Assembly: GCA_938046775.1 (NCBI GenBank)
Contig: CALIXB010000027.1
Location: 47,116-111,115, forward strand
Length of the DNA: 64,000 nt
Origin: an uncultured Candidatus Saccharibacteria bacterium
Lineage (GTDB): Bacteria > Patescibacteriota > Saccharimonadia > Saccharimonadales > Saccharimonadaceae
Reading direction: 5' to 3'
Shown one piece after another: positions 26,570-34,566 of the stretch. The first letter of the stretch is position 1. Each line of letters begins with the position of its first letter. Position numbers and translations under genes: made by a program. The notes under the pieces are model-generated. The model had not been told where the DNA came from. It ran no database searches and saw only the letters and a program-made list of their open reading frames with translations.

Positions 26570-27328
26570 ATGAGAAAAAAGTTAATCATCGGTAACTGGA
26601 AAATGAACTTCAATATGCATGAGGCAAGCTTATATTTGCATAAGCTAATGAATACGCTGCCGTCTCATCGGGATGTTGAAGTGGTATTGGCGCCTACGAT
26701 TTTGACGCTGCAGAGTTTAAGTTTGCAGGTCAATCGGCGGATTGCTAAATTGGCAGCCCAAAACTGCTATTGGCGAGACTCCGGGGCTTACACTGGCGAG
26801 ACTCCGGTGGCACATCTTCGAGGAATTGCTGATTATGTTCTAATTGGACATTCAGAAAGACGATATATTTTTATTGAGAGCGAGAAGGATATCCGGTTGA
26901 AAGTCCAGGCGGCGATTCGTAATCGTATACGTCCAGTCCTGTGTATTGGCGAGACTATTCAAGAGCGAACGCTTGGCGAGACAAAAGATGTTTTAGCGGA
27001 TCAGCTTACTAGTGGCTTGGCAAATATCACAGCGGAAGAGCTTAGTGAAGTGGTTGTGGCTTATGAGCCGGTTTGGGCAATTGGTACTGGTGATAATGCT
27101 AAGGCTATTGATGTAAAAAAAGCTGCACAAATGATTCGGCGGCACATTGCCCATCTGTACGGTAAAAAGGCGGCAGAATCAGTACGTATTTTGTACGGAG
27201 GCAGTATTACACCAGCGAGCGCCGCAGACTACTTGGCGATTGACGAACTTGATGGTTTATTAGTGGGGGCGGCAAGCTTAGACGCATATCAATTTAAGGA
27301 GATAATTTCAAAGGCGCATAAAGGTTAA
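26570..27328 (+). CDS. tpiA: Triosephosphate isomerase
   Basis: 252 residues. It interconverts dihydroxyacetone phosphate and glyceraldehyde-3-phosphate. Motifs: GNWKMN with active-site Lys (about 11), IGHSERR with catalytic His, VAYEPVWAIGTG with catalytic Glu, and GLLVGAAS phosphate binding. ATG 26570 has an AAGGA ribosome site. Confidence 0.96.
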   Translation: MRKKLIIGNWKMNFNMHEASLYLHKLMNTLPSHRDVEVVLAPTILTLQSLSLQVNRRIAKLAAQNCYWRDSGAYTGETPVAHLRGIADYVLIGHSERRYIFIESEKDIRLKVQAAIRNRIRPVLCIGETIQERTLGETKDVLADQLTSGLANITAEELSEVVVAYEPVWAIGTGDNAKAIDVKKAAQMIRRHIAHLYGKKAAESVRILYGGSITPASAADYLAIDELDGLLVGAASLDAYQFKEIISKAHKG

Positions 27329-27341
27329 AAATAGGGGGCAT

Positions 27342-28625
27342 ATGACAGATATTGATTTTGATGAGTTGGATAGAGCGGTTAATTCTCTAATGAGTAAGCA
27401 GCAAGAAAAGAATTCAGTGGATGCCGAAGTAAAGCATGAAGTCGAAACACCTTCTGTGGAGGAGAAAAAAACCATAGAAACTAGTACTGTTGGCTCAAGT
27501 TTTGCGCCGCCAGTTACGCCTTTTGCTCCTGCTTTAGACGCTCCTTCTCCTAACTCAACCACTTCAGCGTCAAGTGTCGAGTCTAAAACAGAACAGCAAT
27601 CTCCTCAGTATAGCCTGGTTGAAAAACCTGAGATCATTCCTGCACCCGCCGCTACTGTTGCGCCTAGTAGCACACTTGATCAAACCCCAGATTCGACGCC
27701 AAAAGAAAATAAAACCTCCCCAGTAATTACCAGGCGCCCGACGGGCCGATTCATGGATGTCGTTCGTCCGTCATCAGTTAATACTGCTCAGAAGTCGGTG
27801 TCATCGGCGCCATCTCGAACTGGCGTATCAATTCAGCCTTCAGCTGATTTGGTGGATGTAGTTAATATGACAGGTAAAACTTCACCGATTGAGGAGGAGC
27901 TGTCGGCTGTAGATAATCAGCTTGATAGTTTAGACGATGCTCCTGATTTGAAGGATATACAGAATGAGTCAGCCTTTGCGGCGATAGAAGACGCTCCTGT
28001 CGAAGAGCTGTCATTGACCGATAAGATAGCGCAGTCATTGTCTGAAAGTAATGATTCTATAGCTTCTCCAGCACCCGAACCGTTAGAGTCTCCATTTATT
28101 GCTAATGTTGAAGTTGAGAAGCGGCCTCTTGGTGCTGTTGATCAAAACGCTATAGAGTCTGAATCTGACGTAGAGGAAGATGAGTTTGAGTCTGGGTCTG
28201 CAGACTTGGAAGATATGAAATTGAACCATCAGTATAATTCTGATTTATCTAATTACACTATGGATAAGAAAGCTTTAAGTGAGACTCCAGATTCAATGAT
28301 GGACCTCAGTCCGGAAATTATAGCAATTGAAGAAGCGGGCATTCCTGGTGCGTCAGAAATGAATGAAACAGTTGATAGTGAGCCTAATACGCAGCCTAGC
28401 CTGTCTAGCTCTAAGTCTGATGGCATGCCACAGCAATATTCTTCTGAAAATGAAATGGTCGACTCTGAACCAGCGCCTATGTTTGCTGCGGTGTCTACGG
28501 AAGTAAAGCCGCCTCGCAGTGAGGAAAAGAAGAAAACTGGCCTGTTGACTCTGTTGTTAATTATTTTGTTCCTGGTAGTCGGTGTTGCTGGTGGTGCTAT
28601 TTCCTACTTTTTGCTGATAAAATAG
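27342..28625 (+). CDS. Acidic tail-anchored membrane protein
   Basis: 427 residues. The first 395 are rich in Ser, Pro, Glu and Asp and look disordered. A single hydrophobic helix (about 399-424) ends two residues from the C-terminus, so the bulk faces the cytoplasm. There is no signal peptide. The GGGGG ribosome site lies 4 nt before ATG 27342, and the helicase gene starts 4 nt after the stop. The function is unknown. Confidence 0.65.
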   Translation: MTDIDFDELDRAVNSLMSKQQEKNSVDAEVKHEVETPSVEEKKTIETSTVGSSFAPPVTPFAPALDAPSPNSTTSASSVESKTEQQSPQYSLVEKPEIIPAPAATVAPSSTLDQTPDSTPKENKTSPVITRRPTGRFMDVVRPSSVNTAQKSVSSAPSRTGVSIQPSADLVDVVNMTGKTSPIEEELSAVDNQLDSLDDAPDLKDIQNESAFAAIEDAPVEELSLTDKIAQSLSESNDSIASPAPEPLESPFIANVEVEKRPLGAVDQNAIESESDVEEDEFESGSADLEDMKLNHQYNSDLSNYTMDKKALSETPDSMMDLSPEIIAIEEAGIPGASEMNETVDSEPNTQPSLSSSKSDGMPQQYSSENEMVDSEPAPMFAAVSTEVKPPRSEEKKKTGLLTLLLIILFLVVGVAGGAISYFLLIK

Positions 28626-28629
28626 ATAC

Positions 28630-30732
28630 ATGACTAGTTTTACGGATGGTTTGAATGACGAGCAAGCTCGGGCGGTGACGCATGGCGATGGACCGCTATT
28701 GATTTTGGCGGGCGCTGGTTCTGGAAAGACAAAAACGCTAACGCATAGGATTGCTTATTTGATTGGCGAGTTGAAAGTTTTTCCTAGCCGAATCTTAGCA
28801 GTGACATTTACTAACAAAGCCGCCAAGGAAATGCGGCAGCGATTGGCGAAATTGCTGGATGAGGGGGCTGATAATCGTCAATTTATGCCATGGATGGGGA
28901 CGTTTCATAGCATTTGTGTACGAATGTTGCGGATGGACGGCGCAAATATTGGGCTGGATAAGCGGTTCTTAATTTACGACACTGACGATCAAGTAAGTCT
29001 GATGAAGCAGATTATGAAAGCGCGCGGTCTGACGGATAAAGATATTAAGCCGCGGGCGGTGCTTTCGGTTATCTCAAACGCTAAAAATGAAATGCGCAGC
29101 GCGGAAGATTTTTCAATGTCAGCGCGCGGCCCTCGGGAGCAGAAAATTGCTGAATTGTTCTTCTCCTATGAAAAAGCCTTGAAAGAGGCGGCGGCGCTCG
29201 ACTTCGATGATTTATTGACTAAAACCGTAGAATTATTACAGAACAGTTCAGAGATTCGCCGGAAATGGCAGCGTCAGTTTGAGTATATTCTAATTGATGA
29301 GTATCAGGATACAAATGCTGTGCAGTACGCGCTGATCAAATTGTTGGTTAACGAACGGCGTAACCTATGCGTGGTTGGTGATGATGCGCAGTCGATTTAT
29401 AGTTTTCGCGGCGCTGATTATACTAATATTCTTAATTTTGAGCGCGATTTTCCGGGGACAACCGTAGTCAAACTGGAGCAAAATTATCGCTCGACGGGCG
29501 CAATCTTAAATATGGCAAATTCACTAATTAACCACAATATCCATCGGACTGACAAGAATTTGTGGACGGCAAATGGTGACGGCGTTGATCCAAAGTTATG
29601 GCAACTGTATAGCGAGTCAGAAGAGGCGCTGGCGATTGCTAATGAAATTCAAGCGCAAATTGCCAATGGCCGCCAGTATGGCGATGTGGCGGTTTTGTAT
29701 CGGACAAATGCCCAGAGCTATGCGATTGAGCGGGCGCTTAGGCAGAGTTATGTTCCGTATAAAATTGTTGGTGGTCTAAGGTTTTTGGATCGGGCGGTCA
29801 TTAAAGATGTGCTGGCTTACCTGCGTTTACTGTATCAGCCAAGTGATCGGGTTAGTTTTTTGCGAATCGTCAATACTCCAAAGCGTGGAATCGGCGCAGT
29901 CAGTATGGCTAAGTTTTTGGAATGGAACGCGGCTTCGGGCCGAGATATAATCGGTGGTCTTTTGGCGGTTGAAGAGGCGGATAATTTGACGGCGCGAGCA
30001 AAACGACCTTTGCTAGAGTTGGGAAAAATCCTGGAGGAATTACAGCGGGAAATTGATGGTTCGCCAGCAGAGTTAATTGAAAAGATAATGAAACAAACTG
30101 GTTATGGAGATTTTATCAATGACGGCACGCCTCAGGCCGATGAACGGATGGAAAATACTGGTGTTCTCGTAGCGGAGGCGAAGGCTTATGTTGATGTGGC
30201 GACTTTCCTAGAAGAAATGGCGCTGATGTCTTCGGCGGATACTACAGCTGATCAGCAGGTGACTTTGATGACGCTACATGCTGCCAAAGGATTAGAATTT
30301 CCGGTGGTTTTCTTGGCGGGGCTGGAAGAGGGAATTTTGCCACACGCACGAGTGTTTGATAGTGGTAAGGCTGACGATATTGAGGAAGAGCGTCGGCTGT
30401 GTTATGTGGGGGTAACTAGGGCGCGAGAGGAATTGTTTGTTAGCTGTGCTAACTCCCGGACACAGTTTGGGCAGATTGGCTATAATGTGCCGTCGCGATT
30501 CTTGGATGAAATGGGGCTGTTAGCGGGTGGGGTCGATAAGCCAGCTCAACCGATGATAGAGCCTGAATTTTATGCGGAGGATATTGGATTAGAGGTGGGC
30601 GATCGTGTGCGCAGTCCAAGCTTCGGGTCAGGTGAGGTTATTGATAGCGAGGGTCTTGGCGTGACGGTGAAATTTGACGGCGGAAACATTAAGAAGTTGA
30701 ATGTTGAATTCGCGCGCTTGGAGAAAATTTGA
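28630..30732 (+). CDS. pcrA: UvrD/PcrA-type DNA helicase
   Basis: 700 residues, superfamily 1A. Motifs: Q-motif LNDEQARAV, Walker A AGAGSGKTKTL (motif I), VTFTNKAAKEM (Ia), DEYQDTN (II), GDDAQSIYSFRGAD (III), EQNYRS (IV), TLHAAKGLEF (V) and VGVTRAREEL (VI), with a C-terminal Tudor-like PcrA/UvrD region. A 3'-5' helicase for excision repair and removal of proteins from DNA. uvrA lies at 56144. Confidence 0.95.
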   Translation: MTSFTDGLNDEQARAVTHGDGPLLILAGAGSGKTKTLTHRIAYLIGELKVFPSRILAVTFTNKAAKEMRQRLAKLLDEGADNRQFMPWMGTFHSICVRMLRMDGANIGLDKRFLIYDTDDQVSLMKQIMKARGLTDKDIKPRAVLSVISNAKNEMRSAEDFSMSARGPREQKIAELFFSYEKALKEAAALDFDDLLTKTVELLQNSSEIRRKWQRQFEYILIDEYQDTNAVQYALIKLLVNERRNLCVVGDDAQSIYSFRGADYTNILNFERDFPGTTVVKLEQNYRSTGAILNMANSLINHNIHRTDKNLWTANGDGVDPKLWQLYSESEEALAIANEIQAQIANGRQYGDVAVLYRTNAQSYAIERALRQSYVPYKIVGGLRFLDRAVIKDVLAYLRLLYQPSDRVSFLRIVNTPKRGIGAVSMAKFLEWNAASGRDIIGGLLAVEEADNLTARAKRPLLELGKILEELQREIDGSPAELIEKIMKQTGYGDFINDGTPQADERMENTGVLVAEAKAYVDVATFLEEMALMSSADTTADQQVTLMTLHAAKGLEFPVVFLAGLEEGILPHARVFDSGKADDIEEERRLCYVGVTRAREELFVSCANSRTQFGQIGYNVPSRFLDEMGLLAGGVDKPAQPMIEPEFYAEDIGLEVGDRVRSPSFGSGEVIDSEGLGVTVKFDGGNIKKLNVEFARLEKI

Positions 30733-30766
30733 TATAATAATATCTGCGCTGTGGCGCTTATGACGT

Positions 30767-31933
30767 ATGAATTTAAGATTACAAGCAAGATATTATTCAA
30801 CTAAAATTATGCTCACTGCTGGCGCTATATTGACGTTGGTTGGTGGCTTATTCTTTGTCAATCAAGCTTTGGCTGACACCGCTAAACCAGTTGCTAAGGC
30901 TGGCGAAAGATTGGTGAATATTTACGATAGAGGTGTCGAAAAGACAATTGTTACTAAGGCGCGGACAGTTCGTGAGGCCTTAAAATTGGCTAAGATTTCT
31001 ATTGATGAACGGCAAGACGTCGTTGAGCCTGGATTAGATTCGGAGATGGTGGCTGAGAAATATAACGTTAACATCTTCCGCGCTCGCCCAATAACAATCG
31101 TTGACGGTAATAAACGCTTAAAAATTACCACTGCCGAGCAAACTCCAGCTTTGATTGCTAAGGCGGCGGGGCTTGAAGTTTTTACTGAGGATAAAACCGC
31201 ACTGGGTAAAGGTGATAACATAGTGGTTGACGGCGCAGACACAGTCATGAAAGTAGAGCGGGCGTCTGTGGTGAATTTTGTTTTATACGGTAAGGAATCT
31301 GTGGTTCGTACTCACGCAAAAACAGTCGGTGAGTTATTGAAGGATAAAAATATTACCTTACAGAAAGATGATACGCTATCTGTTGATCGGTCAGCAAGAA
31401 TCGTGCCTGGAATGAAAATTGAATTGTGGCGCAATGGTAAGCAAACCGTGACCGTGGAGGAAGATGTGAAATTCCAGACTGAAAAAGTTCAGGATGCTAA
31501 CCGAGATTTGGGATATCGGGAAGTAAAACAGGCTGGTGAAAATGGCAAGAAAAATGTCACTTATGAAATTGAGATGAAAAATGGAGTAGAGGTTAGTCGT
31601 AAGGAGATCGCTAGCGTTGTAATGAAGGAGTCTAAAAAGCAAATTGAGATTGTAGGCGCCAAAATCTCGAACACATTTTCTGGCAGTTTTTCTGAGGCGT
31701 TAGCTCGACTAAGGAGTTGTGAGGGCAGTTATACTTCAAATACTGGAAATGGCTATTACGGCGCTTATCAGTTTGATAAGCGAACTTGGGGTAAATATGG
31801 TGGCTACGAGGTAGCCTCTGATGCGCCAGCTTCAGTGCAGGACCAAAAAGCTTGGGAGACTTATAAAGCTCGCGGCTGGCAGCCATGGCCTACTTGCAAG
31901 ATAAAGATGGGTCTACAGGATATCTATAGATAA
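30767..31933 (+). CDS. DUF348-G5-Rpf-like muralytic transglycosylase
   Basis: A 388-residue exported protein. A signal peptide or anchor (about 14-36) ends in ALA-D. DUF348-type repeats follow (NIYDRGVEKTIVTKARTVREAL and two more), then a G5 domain (about 210-290) and a C-terminal Rpf-like domain (about 305-388) with LRSCEGSY carrying the catalytic Glu, GNGYYGAYQF and a second Cys in WPTCK for a disulfide. Rpf proteins cleave peptidoglycan in Actinobacteria. An epibiont could use this for its own growth or on the host wall. The paralogue at 31990 shares an identical 36-residue block. TATAAT (30733-30738) is 28 nt upstream. Confidence 0.9.
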   Translation: MNLRLQARYYSTKIMLTAGAILTLVGGLFFVNQALADTAKPVAKAGERLVNIYDRGVEKTIVTKARTVREALKLAKISIDERQDVVEPGLDSEMVAEKYNVNIFRARPITIVDGNKRLKITTAEQTPALIAKAAGLEVFTEDKTALGKGDNIVVDGADTVMKVERASVVNFVLYGKESVVRTHAKTVGELLKDKNITLQKDDTLSVDRSARIVPGMKIELWRNGKQTVTVEEDVKFQTEKVQDANRDLGYREVKQAGENGKKNVTYEIEMKNGVEVSRKEIASVVMKESKKQIEIVGAKISNTFSGSFSEALARLRSCEGSYTSNTGNGYYGAYQFDKRTWGKYGGYEVASDAPASVQDQKAWETYKARGWQPWPTCKIKMGLQDIYR

Positions 31934-31962
31934 TAATCTCGTAATTTGGTATAATCCCCTTA

Positions 31963-31983
31963 ATGCACTCTGTGAGTTGCTGA
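31963..31983 (+). CDS. Possible 6-codon leaderless upstream ORF (MHSVSC)
   Basis: TATAAT (31950-31955) is followed after 7 nt by ATG 31963 and a six-residue frame that stops 6 nt before ATG 31990 of the G5/3D gene. The spacing equals that of leaderless genes elsewhere in the window. It may couple or tune translation of the next gene, or be chance. Confidence 0.3.
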   Translation: MHSVSC

Positions 31984-31989
31984 TTGATT

Positions 31990-33006
31990 ATGCGAGCAAA
32001 AGGTTTATTTTTTGGAAAAATTATTGGTTTTGCTATGTTGATTATGCTTGCAATGCCAATGTTGTCATTTGCCGAAGGAAAAAGTTCCAGTAGACATTTG
32101 GTTCATGTATACGATCGTGGCGAAGAAAAAACTATCGTGACAAATGCCTTAACAGTGCGTCAGACTCTGCAGGCCGCTAAGATTTCTATTGATGAGAAAA
32201 TGGACACCGTTGAGCCAAATATTGATATGGAGCTCACAGGTTCAAAATACCAGGTTAACATATTCCGCGCCCGCCCAATAACAATTGTCGATGGTAATAA
32301 ACGTTTAAAAATTACCACCGCCGAACAAACTCCAGCTTTGATTGCTAAGGCGGCGGGTCTGACACTGTATCGCGAGGATAAAACATATTTTACAGAATCT
32401 GATGATTTGTTGGTTAACGGCGCAAGTTTAGTGATGAAAATTGAGCGAGCTAAACAGCGAATGGTGACGGAAGAGGTTGATATTGATTTTCAGATTGAGC
32501 AAGTAAGGGACGATTCTCAACCAATTGGCTTTAAGAGTGTGAGGCAGTTGGGTGAGAAGGGTGTGCGAAAGATAACCTACCGAGTCGAAGTTGACAGTGA
32601 GCGTGAGGTAAATCGTAGGGAAATGTCTAGTGAGATTATGCGGCAGCCAAAAAAGCAGGTTGAAACAATTGGCACTAAGCCGAAAAATCCATTGACTAAA
32701 GGCAAGGGCGCGCAGATATTTACTGATTCCAAAGGTGTGGCACACCGCGAAACCTACTATGACTTGCCGATGAATGTCGTCATCAATGCCTGCGGCGGCG
32801 GTGGTTATACCGTGCGGGCCGACGGCGCCAAGGTGGACAAGGACGGCTATATTTTGGTGGCGGCAAATTATGGTAATTATCCGCGCTGCTCGGTAGTAGA
32901 AACCAGCATGGGTCCTGGTAAGGTGTATGATACCGGCAGGTTTGCCGTGCGCCATCCGCATGGTTTTGATCTGGCGACAGACTGGACGAACGGAGATGGT
33001 CGCTAA
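31990..33006 (+). CDS. DUF348-G5-3D-like cell-wall protein
   Basis: 338 residues with a signal peptide ending LSFAEG (about 24), DUF348-type repeats, a G5 region (about 150-225) and a C-terminal part (about 245-338) resembling the 3D/double-psi beta-barrel of secreted lytic transglycosylases (YYDLPMNVV, YILVAANYGNYPR, a GRFAVRHPHGFDLA segment with Asp). It is probably a wall hydrolase paired with the Rpf-like protein upstream. A TTG at 31984 is an alternative start. It shares one nucleotide with the rsmA start. Confidence 0.75.
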   Translation: MRAKGLFFGKIIGFAMLIMLAMPMLSFAEGKSSSRHLVHVYDRGEEKTIVTNALTVRQTLQAAKISIDEKMDTVEPNIDMELTGSKYQVNIFRARPITIVDGNKRLKITTAEQTPALIAKAAGLTLYREDKTYFTESDDLLVNGASLVMKIERAKQRMVTEEVDIDFQIEQVRDDSQPIGFKSVRQLGEKGVRKITYRVEVDSEREVNRREMSSEIMRQPKKQVETIGTKPKNPLTKGKGAQIFTDSKGVAHRETYYDLPMNVVINACGGGGYTVRADGAKVDKDGYILVAANYGNYPRCSVVETSMGPGKVYDTGRFAVRHPHGFDLATDWTNGDGR

Positions 33007-33785
33007 TGGCGGGTCCAAAGAAAGAGCTGGGGCAGCATTGGTTGCGAGATCCAGAGATACTGGCGGAAATTGCCGAGGCAGCGGAACTGAGTAACGATGA
33101 TGTGGTTTTGGAGATTGGGCCGGGACTTGGCACATTAACCAGCCGGTTGTTGGCACGAGCCGGGCGGGTAGTAGCAGTAGAATTTGACGGTGATTTGGCA
33201 CGCAAGTTACCAGGGCAATTTCCTGGTAAAAACCTGGAAGTGCTCAATGAAGATATTTTACAGTTTGATCTGAATCAGTTGCCGAAGGGTTATAAAGTAG
33301 TCGCCAACGTGCCATACTACATCACCAGTAAAATTGTTGAAAAGTTGATAACGGCGGAAAATAAACCAAGTCTGGCGGTGTTGCTGGTACAAAAGGAAGT
33401 TGCTGAGCGCATCGCAGCGGAGCCTGGCGAGATGAGCATTTTGGCGGTTAGTGCGCAGCTGTTTGCCGAGGCGGAACTCAACATTGAAGTGTCGCGGCAA
33501 TTTTTCACGCCACCGCCAAAAGTTGATTCGCAAGTATTGGTGCTGAGGACTCGTGATGAACCGCTCGTTGCCGCTGAAGACCAAAAAGACTTTTTCCGCA
33601 TTGTCAAAGCTGGTTTTTCTACTAAGCGTAAGAAACTGCGCTCCAGTTTGAGCGGTGGACTGGGTGTTAGTAAAGATAGCGCCGAACAGTTGCTGAAAAA
33701 GGCTAACATTTCGCCTGATGTCCGTGCTGAGGATTTGGCGATTGACGATTGGCAGCGACTACTGAGCGAATGGCGGGCGCGATGA
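33006..33785 (+). CDS. rsmA: 16S rRNA (adenine1518/1519-N6) dimethyltransferase RsmA/KsgA
   Basis: 259 residues. It dimethylates two adjacent adenines near the 3' end of 16S rRNA in ribosome assembly. Motifs: LGQHWLRD, LEIGPGLGTLT for SAM, ANVPYYI (the NxPY catalytic motif) and FTPPPKVDS. The ATG overlaps the previous stop by one base, and the end overlaps the PgeF-like gene by ATGA. Confidence 0.95.
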   Translation: MAGPKKELGQHWLRDPEILAEIAEAAELSNDDVVLEIGPGLGTLTSRLLARAGRVVAVEFDGDLARKLPGQFPGKNLEVLNEDILQFDLNQLPKGYKVVANVPYYITSKIVEKLITAENKPSLAVLLVQKEVAERIAAEPGEMSILAVSAQLFAEAELNIEVSRQFFTPPPKVDSQVLVLRTRDEPLVAAEDQKDFFRIVKAGFSTKRKKLRSSLSGGLGVSKDSAEQLLKKANISPDVRAEDLAIDDWQRLLSEWRAR

Positions 33786-34540
33786 TTGCGGCAGATCAGC
33801 CCGTCTGCTTTCCGTCCGATCTGCTAGTTGCGGTTTCGTCGAAAGACGACGGCACTATGCTCAATCGTATTCGCGGTCGCCACGTAGCTGAGGTATTGGA
33901 GAATCGGCGGCGGTTTTGCGATCAAACTGGTGTTAAGTATGACGACGTTGTCTATCACGTGATTTCATATGATCAAGCGCAAACTTTTGATACTATTGCC
34001 GAAGTCACTGAAGCTGACACGACCCGACATAACAACGAGGGGATTTTTGCTGATGCGCTATATACCGAAGGGGCTGGCATCGGTTTATTTTTACCAGTGG
34101 CGGACTGTATCGCCACCGTTATGTATGATCCAAAACGCCGGGCACTTATGCTGGCGCATTTGGGTCGGCATTCGACAGTTGCACAGTTGATGTCTCAGGC
34201 TGTTCAGTATTTTGTAGAGCGCGGCAGCCGGACAAAAGATTTACAAATTTGGATGTCGCCAAGCATCACGCAGAAAAATTATCGTATGGATTATTTTAAT
34301 TACGCAGACGACATCAATTGGCAAAATTTCTGCCATCAAACGGCTGACGGAATTTATCTGGACATGCAAGGGTTCAATCGTTCGTTGGCTATCCAGGCGG
34401 GCGTTCCTAATGATAACATTTTCATTTCGCCAATTGATACGGCGGATGATCCAAATTATTTTTCGCACTCATCGGGTGATGTTGGTGGTAGATTTGCTGT
34501 AGTTGCGTGTATGAAAAGCGACTCAGGGGTTTTAAACTGA
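33782..34540 (+). CDS. PgeF/YfiH-like laccase-domain protein
   Basis: 252 residues from the ATG overlapping the rsmA stop (ATGA). The motif PVADCIATVMYD followed by LAHLGRHSTV corresponds to the metal-site Cys/His region of the YfiH/LACC1 family. Bacterial members include PgeF, which removes mis-incorporated L-Ser from UDP-MurNAc peptides. The usual HaGWRG reads HLGRHS here, so the function may differ. The last codons form the 5' arm of a terminator. Confidence 0.72.
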   Translation: MIAADQPVCFPSDLLVAVSSKDDGTMLNRIRGRHVAEVLENRRRFCDQTGVKYDDVVYHVISYDQAQTFDTIAEVTEADTTRHNNEGIFADALYTEGAGIGLFLPVADCIATVMYDPKRRALMLAHLGRHSTVAQLMSQAVQYFVERGSRTKDLQIWMSPSITQKNYRMDYFNYADDINWQNFCHQTADGIYLDMQGFNRSLAIQAGVPNDNIFISPIDTADDPNYFSHSSGDVGGRFAVVACMKSDSGVLN

Positions 34541-34550
34541 GTCGCTTTTG
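34514..34550. terminator. Terminator overlapping the PgeF-like gene end
   Basis: A perfect 13-bp stem AAAAGCGACTCAG/CTGAGTCGCTTTT with a 10-nt loop. The 5' arm is coding sequence (KSDS...) and the stop codon lies in the 3' arm. A-runs on one side and T-runs on the other let it act in both directions, also serving the converging gene. Confidence 0.85.
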
Positions 34551-34566
34551 AGTTTACCGTTAGATT

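Noticed and set aside
32428..33247. Two long antisense reading frames opposite the 3D-like and rsmA genes
   Set aside because: They lie opposite well-supported genes and their His/Pro-rich translations look like frame shadows. They have no start signals or domain motifs.
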